Shown in pieces: positions 41,522-48,365 of a stretch of 57,372 nucleotides of DNA. This DNA comes from Chryseobacterium polytrichastri (GTDB lineage: Bacteria > Bacteroidota > Bacteroidia > Flavobacteriales > Weeksellaceae). A program made the position numbers and the translations under genes. The notes under the pieces are model-generated. The model was not told where the DNA came from. It saw nothing but the letters and a program-made list of their open reading frames with translations, and searched no databases. Numbering within the stretch: position 1 is the stretch's first letter; each line of letters opens with the position of its first letter. The stretch is from positions 1 to 57,372 of the forward strand of contig NZ_FRAV01000033.1 in NCBI RefSeq assembly GCF_900142445.1, given 5' to 3'.

Positions 41522-42214
41522 ATGATTTCAACAGAAGATGCAGATACACTAAAACAGCTTTCAGTAGAGGATGGATTGAAATTTATTTCAGAAAAATTCT
41601 CAGATGGAGTTGTTTTCTCAACATCGCTTGGTCAGGAAGATCAGGTCATCACAAATATAATTTTTACCCAAAAATTACCCATTAAAGTTTTTACACTAGA
41701 TACCGGAAGACTTTTCTACGAGCATTACGATTTGCTTTCAAAAAATAATTCAAGATATAACATCAAAACGGAAGTTTACTTTCCTGAATCTTCTGATGTG
41801 GAGAAATATGTGAATGAAAAAGGAATCAACGCTTTTTATCATTCCGTTGAAAACAGAAAAGAATGTTGTTTTATTAGAAAAGTAAAACCTTTGAATCGAG
41901 CATTAGAAGGTGCGAAAGTCTGGATTACAGGTCTTCGTTCAGAACAATCTGAAAATCGTGAAAACATGCCAATCATCGAGTGGGATGAAGACCGAAAATT
42001 ATACAAATACAATCCGTTGATTCACTGGTCGTATCAGGATGTTTTAGATTATTTAGATCAACATAAAGTTCAGGAATTGTCTTTACATAAAAAAGGGTTC
42101 ATCAGTGTTGGATGTCTGCCTTGCACAAGAGCAATCGAAGAAGGAGAAAATCCGCGTGCCGGACGATGGTGGTGGGAAAGTTCACATAAAGAATGCGGTT
42201 TGCATACGCATTAA
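41522..42214 (+). CDS. cysH: Adenylyl-sulfate (APS) reductase, thioredoxin-type
   Basis: 230 residues, PAPS/APS reductase family (FSTSLGQEDQVIT and the VWITGLRSEQS motif). It carries both cysteine pairs that hold a 4Fe-4S cluster, C115-C116 (KECCFIRKVKPL) and C198/C201 (GCLPCTR), plus the catalytic cysteine in KECGLHTH (C225). The cluster is the mark of APS reductases; PAPS reductases lack the pairs. With CysD/CysN present and no CysC kinase, the pathway is sulfate to APS to sulfite. The upstream operator and Rrf2 gene fit regulation by sulfur status. Confidence 0.92.
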   Translation: MISTEDADTLKQLSVEDGLKFISEKFSDGVVFSTSLGQEDQVITNIIFTQKLPIKVFTLDTGRLFYEHYDLLSKNNSRYNIKTEVYFPESSDVEKYVNEKGINAFYHSVENRKECCFIRKVKPLNRALEGAKVWITGLRSEQSENRENMPIIEWDEDRKLYKYNPLIHWSYQDVLDYLDQHKVQELSLHKKGFISVGCLPCTRAIEEGENPRAGRWWWESSHKECGLHTH

Positions 42215-42235
42215 TTCAAATTTTAAGTAGTAAAA

Positions 42236-43144
42236 ATGAGTAAACATACATTAGATTATCTGGAACAGCTGGAAGCCGAAAGTATTTATATTATGCGGGA
42301 GATTGCGGCGCAGTTTGAGAAACCGGCTTTACTTTTCAGTGGTGGAAAAGATTCTATTACATTGGTTCATTTGGCTAAAAAAGCTTTTGCTCCAATGAAG
42401 ATTCCGTTTCCGTTGGTTCATATTGATACGGGACATAATTTTTCTGAGGCATTACAATTCAGAGATTATTTAGCAGAAAATATTGGGGCAGAATTAATTG
42501 TAAGAAAGGTTGAAGATACCATTAAAGCAAAGAATTTAACCGAGCCTAAAGGAAAATTTGCTTCCAGAAATTGGTTGCAAACCCATACTTTGTTAGAGAC
42601 GATTGAAGAATTTCAGTTTGATGCCTGCATTGGCGGAGCAAGAAGAGACGAAGAAAAAGCCAGAGCAAAAGAACGTTTCTTCTCTGTTCGTGATGAGTTT
42701 GGACAATGGGATCCAAAATTACAGCGTCCCGAATTATGGAATATCTATAACGGAAGAATCAACAAAGGCGAAAATGTAAGAGTTTTCCCGATTTCCAATT
42801 GGACGGAACTAGATGTTTGGAATTACATTAAAAAAGAAAATATTCAGTTGCCATCGATTTATTTTGCTCATAATAGAGATGTTATTGAATTTGACGGACA
42901 GTTAATTGCTGTTTCTGATTTCATTCAAATTGATGAAAATGATACCATCATTAATAAAAGAATCCGTTACAGAACCGTTGGTGATATGACATGTACCGCA
43001 GCAGTTGAAAGTTCTGCCGAAACGTTGGATGAAGTGGTTAAAGAAATTACCGCTTCCCGAATTTCCGAACGTGGCGAAACCAGAATTGATGATAAAGTGA
43101 CGGAAGCTGCAATGGAAGACCGTAAGAAAGGAGGATACTTTTAA
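42236..43144 (+). CDS. cysD: Sulfate adenylyltransferase, subunit 2
   Basis: 302 residues. PP-loop ATPase motif FSGGKDSITLVHLA at about 35-48, and the family stretches DACIGGARRDEEKARAKERF and FPISNWTELDVWNYI. CysD makes APS from sulfate and ATP, and CysN supplies the GTPase drive. It follows cysH by 21 bp in the same direction. Beyond it a repeat-rich spacer precedes cysN. Confidence 0.95.
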   Translation: MSKHTLDYLEQLEAESIYIMREIAAQFEKPALLFSGGKDSITLVHLAKKAFAPMKIPFPLVHIDTGHNFSEALQFRDYLAENIGAELIVRKVEDTIKAKNLTEPKGKFASRNWLQTHTLLETIEEFQFDACIGGARRDEEKARAKERFFSVRDEFGQWDPKLQRPELWNIYNGRINKGENVRVFPISNWTELDVWNYIKKENIQLPSIYFAHNRDVIEFDGQLIAVSDFIQIDENDTIINKRIRYRTVGDMTCTAAVESSAETLDEVVKEITASRISERGETRIDDKVTEAAMEDRKKGGYF

Positions 43145-43280
43145 TAAGTAATGGGCAATGAGTAATAAGTAATGCCAAACAAGTCGGTATAATTTTACTC
43201 AAAGCTTACAATAATGATTATAAATATAAAAGGAATGAGCGATTTAAAAAAATTACTCATTACCAATTACTCATTACTAA
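43142..43280. repeat. Repeat-rich spacer, AGTAATGAGTAAT-type inverted repeat
   Basis: Left part (43142-43174) with TAATAAGTAATGGGCAATG and right part (43251-43280) with ATTACTCATTACCAATTACT are imperfect complements. It lies between cysD and cysN, where an intact operon would have almost no spacer. Confidence 0.6.
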
Positions 43281-43290
43281 TATAACAAAT

Positions 43291-44532
43291 GTGGACATAT
43301 TAAGATTCATCACTGCGGGAAGTGTAGACGACGGAAAAAGTACGTTGATCGGAAGACTTTTGTACGACAGTAAAAATATATTGATCGACCAACTGGAAGC
43401 GTTGGAAAAACAATCAAAGAATAAAAACGAAGACGGAATTGATCTTGCAATTCTTACAGACGGTTTAAGAGCGGAAAGAGAGCAGGGAATTACGATTGAT
43501 ATTGCTTACCGATATTTTTCGACTCCGAAAAGGAAATTCATTATTGCAGATGCTCCGGGACATATTCAGTATACCAGAAATATGATTACGGGAGCCTCAA
43601 ACTCACAATTGATCGTGATTTTGATTGATGCAAGACAAGGTGTGATTGAACAAACCAGAAGACACTCAATCATTGCTTCATTATTAAAGATGAAAAATGT
43701 GGTGGTTGCCATCAATAAAATGGATTTGGTGGAGTATTCTGAAGAGGTTTATAATGATATCAAAGCACAATATCAGCTGGTTGCTCAAAAATTAGGATTA
43801 CCTAATGTAAATTATTTCCCGATCTCAGCTTTTAACGGAGACAATATTGTTGAAAAATCGGATAGGACAAGTTGGTATAGCGGACCAACCCTTCTTGATT
43901 TCCTTGAAAATGTTGAAATCAACCAAGACAATGAAGTTCAAAAACCGAGATTTCAGGTACAATATGTGATTCGTCCACAGACTGAAGAGTTGCATGATTA
44001 CAGAGGGTATGCAGGTGAAGTGATTTCAGGAGTGTATAAAAAAGGAGATTCAATTACTGTTCTTCCTCAAAATATTCAGACTAAAATTTCAAAAATTGAA
44101 ACAGGCGGAAAAGAAGTGGAATCTGTTTTCACCAATCAGCCTGCTGTTTTGCATGTTGAAGATCATATCGACATCAGCCGAGGAGATTTTTTAGTGAAAA
44201 CTGACGATCTTCCGAAAGTTGAAAATGAAATTGAAGCCGTTGTCTGCTGGCTGGATAAAAAAGAGCTGAACGAAGGAAATAAGTATTTCATTCAACATAA
44301 AAGCAAAGTTTTAAAAGCAATCATCAAAGAAATTGAATATAAAATTGATGTTAATACGCTTGAAAAAATACCCGTTCATGAAAGTATTAAACTTAATGAA
44401 GTGGTAAAAGTTCGTTTGAAAACAGCTTCCCCTTTAGTTTTTGATAGTTTTGAAGAAAGTCGTAATACCGGAAATGCTGTTTTGATCGACGAAACAAGTA
44501 ATTCAACCGTTGGAGCAGTAATGATTTTATAA
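43291..44532 (+). CDS. cysN: Sulfate adenylyltransferase GTPase subunit
   Basis: 413 residues. Elongation-factor-like GTPase: G1 TAGSVDDGKSTLIG, effector EREQGITIDIAYRYF, G3 DAPGHIQYT and G4 NKMD, then the beta-barrel domains. Length and end point show there is no fused APS kinase (CysC), consistent with the APS reductase. The start is a GTG at 43291, giving the canonical MDILRFITAG. A GTG start after a repeat-rich spacer is slightly unusual. Confidence 0.94.
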   Translation: MDILRFITAGSVDDGKSTLIGRLLYDSKNILIDQLEALEKQSKNKNEDGIDLAILTDGLRAEREQGITIDIAYRYFSTPKRKFIIADAPGHIQYTRNMITGASNSQLIVILIDARQGVIEQTRRHSIIASLLKMKNVVVAINKMDLVEYSEEVYNDIKAQYQLVAQKLGLPNVNYFPISAFNGDNIVEKSDRTSWYSGPTLLDFLENVEINQDNEVQKPRFQVQYVIRPQTEELHDYRGYAGEVISGVYKKGDSITVLPQNIQTKISKIETGGKEVESVFTNQPAVLHVEDHIDISRGDFLVKTDDLPKVENEIEAVVCWLDKKELNEGNKYFIQHKSKVLKAIIKEIEYKIDVNTLEKIPVHESIKLNEVVKVRLKTASPLVFDSFEESRNTGNAVLIDETSNSTVGAVMIL

Positions 44533-44533
44533 T

Positions 44534-45421
44534 ATGGTAATCTCAAGGAAAATTCAAATACGATTAAATGTATTATTGGTGACTGCTGTAATAGTAGCTA
44601 TTGCCGTATTCTCGATGTATGAAATCGGATACCTTGATGAGCTTTTAACCATTTTAGAAAAAGATAATCATATTTTTTACTGGATGCTTTTGGTGGGTGT
44701 TCTGGCAGAAATTGTCGCAGGATCAATGGGAATGGGGTATGGCGTGATTTGTACAACAACACTTTTATTCCTGAATATTCCACCACATATTGTGAGTGCA
44801 AGTATTCATTCGGCAGAAAGTTTTACAACGGCTGCGGGAAGTGTAAGTCATTTTAAATTGAAGAATATAAGTGTAAGCTTGGTTAAAAAGTTAGCCATCC
44901 CAGCTATCATTGGAGCTGTTATCGGAGCTTTAAGTCTTACGTATGTTGGTGAATATTATTCAAAAATTACCAAAACCATTATCGCTTTCTATACCTTATA
45001 TCTTGGAATTCAGATTTTATCGAATGCTTTTAAACCTAAACAGAATAAAGCATTAAAAAGAAAAACGAACTTAACAAGATTAGGATTAATAGGAGGTTTT
45101 ATAGATTCATTTGCCGGTGGAGGATGGGGACCTCTGGTTACCGGAACTTTAATTAAAAATGCTTTTACACCAAGATTTGCAGTAGGAAGTTCAACGGTGG
45201 CTAAATTTATTTTAACCATAACCGCTGCAGTCACATTCTTTTTTACATTAGGAATACAACACTGGAATATTATTCTCGGCCTTTTAATTGGCGGAATTAT
45301 CACTGCCCCATTTTCAGCAATGCTTACTGCAAAATTACCTGTAAAGAAAATGTTTGTAGTAATAGGAACGTTGGTAATTGTGATGAGTTCTATTACGATT
45401 TATAAATCTGTTTTCAGTTAA
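44534..45421 (+). CDS. TauE/SafE family sulfite/anion exporter
   Basis: 295 residues with about eight helices. The TauE/SafE marks are GSMGMGYGVICTTTLLFLN and GGFIDSFAGGGWGPLVTGTL. Members export sulfite or sulfonates or import sulfate-like anions. It begins 1 bp after the cysN stop, so it belongs to the sulfate-assimilation operon and may move sulfite or sulfate across the inner membrane. Direction is not clear from sequence. Confidence 0.9.
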   Translation: MVISRKIQIRLNVLLVTAVIVAIAVFSMYEIGYLDELLTILEKDNHIFYWMLLVGVLAEIVAGSMGMGYGVICTTTLLFLNIPPHIVSASIHSAESFTTAAGSVSHFKLKNISVSLVKKLAIPAIIGAVIGALSLTYVGEYYSKITKTIIAFYTLYLGIQILSNAFKPKQNKALKRKTNLTRLGLIGGFIDSFAGGGWGPLVTGTLIKNAFTPRFAVGSSTVAKFILTITAAVTFFFTLGIQHWNIILGLLIGGIITAPFSAMLTAKLPVKKMFVVIGTLVIVMSSITIYKSVFS

Positions 45422-45511
45422 AAAAAATCTGCTTATTGTGGAAAAATAAAATAGGTGAAAATGTATTTTGGTTTTGAAAAAACTTTACATTTATACGATA
45501 AAAAATAGAAC

Positions 45512-45802
45512 ATGAATTTACACGTTGTTGCTCTTTTTAAGTTTAATGAAAATTACTTGATGGATGCGGTTGAATTGTTTCAAAACCTGGTAAAAGAAAC
45601 AAGAAAAGAAGAAGGCTGTCTGCAGTATGACCTTATTGAAGACAAAGATAATAAAGGAACTTTTCTAATGATTGAATTATGGGAAAGTGAAGAACATCAT
45701 AACCTTCATAACGGCCAGGATCATCTTTTAAATTTCAGGCAGGATGCTTCAAAAATGATTGAAAGCTCTACTCAGGTTTATAAAGGATTTAAGATATATT
45801 AA
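45512..45802 (+). CDS. Antibiotic-biosynthesis-monooxygenase (ABM) domain protein
   Basis: 96 residues, the whole protein being one dimeric alpha/beta barrel of the ABM/YgiN type (ETRKEEGCLQYDLIEDKDN, FLMIELWESEEHHNLHNGQD). Relatives are quinol monooxygenases or heme-degrading enzymes of the IsdG group. The position near a heme locus is suggestive, but IsdG's catalytic Asn-Trp-His set is not evident, so a YgiN-like quinone role is more likely. Confidence 0.85.
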   Translation: MNLHVVALFKFNENYLMDAVELFQNLVKETRKEEGCLQYDLIEDKDNKGTFLMIELWESEEHHNLHNGQDHLLNFRQDASKMIESSTQVYKGFKIY

Positions 45803-45830
45803 ACGTTTTCTGATTCCTCAAAATAATTAT

Positions 45831-45863
45831 AAAAGGCTGCTTACAAATTGTAGGCAACCTTTT
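45831..45863. terminator. Bidirectional terminator between the ABM and HmuY-like genes
   Basis: AAAAGGCTGCTTACA (45831-45845) and TGTAGGCAACCTTTT (45849-45863) pair at 13 of 15 positions between convergent genes. A further weak palindrome AATTGTAA / TTACAATT lies at 45907-45935. Confidence 0.75.
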
Positions 45864-45945
45864 ATTAGAAAAAATAGAAAGTATTAAAATTTAGATCTTG
45901 ATAAGGAATTGTAAGCTTGTTTTCAAATTACAATTCGCGTGTCAA

Positions 45946-47247
45946 TTATTTTATAATTAATTTTTTAGTTTCAGAACTTCCTCCAAACGTTATCTTCACA
46001 AGATAATTTCCTGAAGTAAGGTGAGAAAGATTCAGATCTTGTTTGTAAAAACCTGTCTGATTTGCAAGTTCTGCCGAGTACACTTTTTTACCGGTAAGGT
46101 CGTATACTTCTACATTCCCTTTATTGTTTGCTTTTTCTTTAACATCAAATAAAACAGTGACATTTTTATCAGCCGTTGTTGGGTTCGGATAAATACCGAA
46201 TGAAGCTTTTTTATTCGCCAAATCCGTAACGCCTAAAGTTGCGCTAATGTTTTTATATTTAAAATACATATTACCTGTAGAAGTACCATCATTAGATGTA
46301 AAATACAATCTGTAATAATCAGATCCTTGTTTTATGTAATATACTACATCTGCATAAACTCCTGAAGTAGGCTTCCAAGAATGCCCGATTTTAGTGATAT
46401 TATTTGAAAAAGTATTGGCTGCAGGAATTGTAGATGAAGTTGTTGACTGAGTTTCCGGCTGTACTTTGGCTACGGTAATGTTTGTGTTTTGGATGACCCC
46501 AGACATTCTGTACTTCATTGTTTGTGGGTTCCCCTGTTGGTCTACGTATGGATAATCTGCCCAGTATCTTGTGAACATAAAGTCCCAATTGGTTTTTGAT
46601 GGCTCTAAGTTAGGAACTTTATCTCCTGTAGTGAAAGAGAAGTAGTTGAAAAAAGAATCATCTGTACCGTTAGCTATTGTTTTTGTAAGGGTAGCATCCC
46701 AAGAAGATGTTCCTGCATTCCATTTAGCATATTTGAAGGTGTATCCTCCGAAATAATCATCAATCATAAATTTATAGTAAACACCTGATGCATATTTCAA
46801 AATAAAAATTACTTTACCTTCTACGTGGTGATTAGCTCCATTATAATCTCCCCAACCATACATTGCAGTTCCTTGCTCAAATGCTCCTTCCTGAATATTT
46901 GCTGTGTTATCATGGTTATATAAAGGAGCTCCGTATGTTGATACATTATTTGTTGTAATTGTATTCCAATCTGTAGGATTCGCAGAAGCTTGATATACCT
47001 CTACATTCTGAGCATCATTGATTCTTGTCCCAAAATTCATACTTGAATTTCTGTAAAACCCGATATCCCAAGTATTGGCAGGCTGAGACACCATATTATT
47101 AGCACTAAGGTCAAAAAATACACGATTTTGATATCCACTTCCCATAGACATATTCACCGTTGTATATCCGTTAGCATCTGTTTGGGCCAACACAGTCTGT
47201 TGAACTGAAAAAGCAAGTATTGAAGCTAAAAGTAATTTTGTTTTCAT
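45946..47247 (-). CDS. HmuY-like protein exported by T9SS
   Basis: 433 residues. Signal peptide (about 1-21), then two stretches with HmuY-type Trp-Asp repeats (ANTWDIGFYRNSSMNFG and KTNWDFMFTRYWADY). HmuY proteins bind heme outside the cell. The C-terminal type A sorting domain (about 350-433) reads KASFGIYPNPTTADKN and ends GNYLVKITFGGSSETKKLII. So this version leaves through the type IX system, whereas the one at 50497 is a lipoprotein. Its promoter carries paired Fur-like boxes (47261-47306), so it should respond to iron or heme. Confidence 0.85.
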   Translation of the reverse strand: MKTKLLLASILAFSVQQTVLAQTDANGYTTVNMSMGSGYQNRVFFDLSANNMVSQPANTWDIGFYRNSSMNFGTRINDAQNVEVYQASANPTDWNTITTNNVSTYGAPLYNHDNTANIQEGAFEQGTAMYGWGDYNGANHHVEGKVIFILKYASGVYYKFMIDDYFGGYTFKYAKWNAGTSSWDATLTKTIANGTDDSFFNYFSFTTGDKVPNLEPSKTNWDFMFTRYWADYPYVDQQGNPQTMKYRMSGVIQNTNITVAKVQPETQSTTSSTIPAANTFSNNITKIGHSWKPTSGVYADVVYYIKQGSDYYRLYFTSNDGTSTGNMYFKYKNISATLGVTDLANKKASFGIYPNPTTADKNVTVLFDVKEKANNKGNVEVYDLTGKKVYSAELANQTGFYKQDLNLSHLTSGNYLVKITFGGSSETKKLIIK

Positions 47248-47260
47248 GTTGTTTCCTTAT

Positions 47261-47275
47261 TTAGAATGATTCCAC
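47261..47275 (-). promoter_or_regulatory. Fur-like box 1 before the T9SS HmuY-like gene
   Basis: TTAGAAT-G-ATTCCAC on the plus strand is a 7-1-7 inverted repeat (consensus TTAGAATnATTCTAA). It abuts or overlaps the expected transcription start, a repression position. Confidence 0.6.
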
Positions 47276-47282
47276 AAAAGTA
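47275..47282 (-). promoter_or_regulatory. -7 element for the T9SS HmuY-like gene
   Basis: TACTTTTG on the minus strand, 27 nt before the ATG. It lies between the two Fur-like boxes. Confidence 0.6.
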
Positions 47283-47291
47283 TATATTTAT

Positions 47292-47306
47292 TTTTAACTA
47301 TTCTAA
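47292..47306 (-). promoter_or_regulatory. Fur-like box 2 before the T9SS HmuY-like gene
   Basis: TTTTAAC-T-ATTCTAA; the right half is a perfect half-site, the left half is degenerate. It is 16 nt from box 1, the same spacing as at 48286/48317. Confidence 0.5.
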
Positions 47307-47398
47307 ATAAAAACATGATATTTATCTTGTTTATTATTTATTAAACTTATAAAATTCATAGTTAATGGGCTTTTAAAGCAATTTTAATTTTTGTTCAT

Positions 47399-47440
47399 AA
47401 AAAAAGCTGACCTATGAATTTCATAAGTCAGCCTTTTCTA
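47399..47440 (-). terminator. Terminator after the T9SS choice-of-anchor-like gene
   Basis: On the minus strand, GGCTGACTTATGAAA pairs with TTCATAGGTCAGC and a run of seven T follows. This is a good intrinsic terminator 25 bp past the stop at 47465. Confidence 0.8.
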
Positions 47441-47464
47441 AAATGTAAGCTCGTCTAATAAATC

Positions 47465-48271
47465 TTACTTTTTAATGAATTTTGATTTCACTACCGACTC
47501 TTCAGCAGTTTCAATAATGATATAGTAAACGCCTGTTTGAAGAGCGCTGATGTCGAATATTTGTCCTTTTAATTTACCTTCAGCTACTTTTTGTCCTCCT
47601 GTAGCGTAAACTTGAATGTTTTTAGGATCTTTCTTAGCAACAAACTGTAATTCTGTATTCTCAGCATTTACAGCAAATTTTATTTCTTCTTTAGATTTTG
47701 CAGCATCAGAAACAGCTAAAGTTGAAGATGTATTGTATACTACATTATCAATTTGTAATGCTGTGTGAGCTACAGTTGGAGTAAATTTAAAAACTAAGTA
47801 TGTTGTTCCGGTAGATGCAGGAATAGGAACATTGATATTCTGAATTGTTCCAGGTCCCACTATTGTAACTGGGCTGCCTACTGCAACGAATGTTGACATA
47901 TCTGTTGGGTTTGATGCTACTCCAATCTGAATTGTTCCTGAACTTGTGTAAGGTTCTGCTGCTGTAGCTGTAAATGACAAAGCTTTATCACCAGCTGGAG
48001 TTACAATCTGAGGTGTAATTAAATACGATGGTTGATTAGTATTATTTCCTGAATATGCTTGAACAGCCTTATTAGCATCAGTAGTAACAATCATTAATGG
48101 AGCAGGAGGGAAAGGTAGTGGATTAGTTGCTAATTTTATTGACCATCCATTTTGAGGGAAAGTTACGCTTCCCGATACAAATCCATCAAAGTTTTCATTA
48201 ATCGTAGCTACTTGTGCATTAGCAGTCATAGCCGTAAGCATTAAAGTTCCAAAAAGTAGTCTTAATTTCAT
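47465..48271 (-). CDS. T9SS-exported protein with choice-of-anchor-J-like domain
   Basis: 268 residues from the ATG at 48271 (MKLRLLFGTLMLTAMTANAQ, a signal peptide). A longer frame reaching 48403 runs through the promoter and into the receptor gene, so I reject it. The mature part has FDGFVSGSVTFPQNGWSIK, ANKAVQAYSGNNTNQPSYLI and TAVAHTALQI-like strands typical of the jelly-roll choice-of-anchor domains. The last 80 residues form a sorting tail ending VKSKFIKK. Shares a divergent, Fur-boxed promoter region with the TonB receptor gene, so an accessory role in heme capture is inferred. Confidence 0.8.
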   Translation of the reverse strand: MKLRLLFGTLMLTAMTANAQVATINENFDGFVSGSVTFPQNGWSIKLATNPLPFPPAPLMIVTTDANKAVQAYSGNNTNQPSYLITPQIVTPAGDKALSFTATAAEPYTSSGTIQIGVASNPTDMSTFVAVGSPVTIVGPGTIQNINVPIPASTGTTYLVFKFTPTVAHTALQIDNVVYNTSSTLAVSDAAKSKEEIKFAVNAENTELQFVAKKDPKNIQVYATGGQKVAEGKLKGQIFDISALQTGVYYIIIETAEESVVKSKFIKK

Positions 48272-48285
48272 AATATTATTTTTAT

Positions 48286-48300
48286 TTAGAATTATTCCAC
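48286..48300. promoter_or_regulatory. Fur-like box 1, receptor/anchor promoter region
   Basis: TTAGAAT-T-ATTCCAC, 12 of 14 match to the inverted 7-1-7 consensus TTAGAATnATTCTAA. It sits at the start point of the minus-strand gene. Confidence 0.65.
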
Positions 48301-48307
48301 AAAAGTA
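48300..48307 (-). promoter_or_regulatory. -7 element for the T9SS anchor gene
   Basis: TACTTTTG on the minus strand, 28 nt before the ATG at 48271, placed as in the related promoter at 47275. Confidence 0.6.
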
Positions 48308-48316
48308 GTAAATTAT

Positions 48317-48331
48317 TTTTAACTGTTCTAA
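48317..48331. promoter_or_regulatory. Fur-like box 2, receptor/anchor promoter region
   Basis: TTTTAAC-T-GTTCTAA, 16 nt from box 1. It overlaps the -33 side of both divergent promoters, so one bound regulator could act on both genes. Confidence 0.55.
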
Positions 48332-48340
48332 ATAAAGCAT

Positions 48341-48348
48341 TATATTTG
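48341..48348 (+). promoter_or_regulatory. -7 element for the TonB receptor gene
   Basis: TATATTTG matches TAnnTTTG, 18 nt before the ATG at 48366. It is 9 nt downstream of Fur-like box 2. Confidence 0.6.
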
Positions 48349-48365
48349 TCGAAAATTTTGAGACT

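Noticed and set aside
45512..45802. IsdG-type heme oxygenase identity for the ABM protein
   Set aside because: It lies near heme genes, but the catalytic Asn-Trp-His set is not visible, and it is transcribed away from the heme operon.
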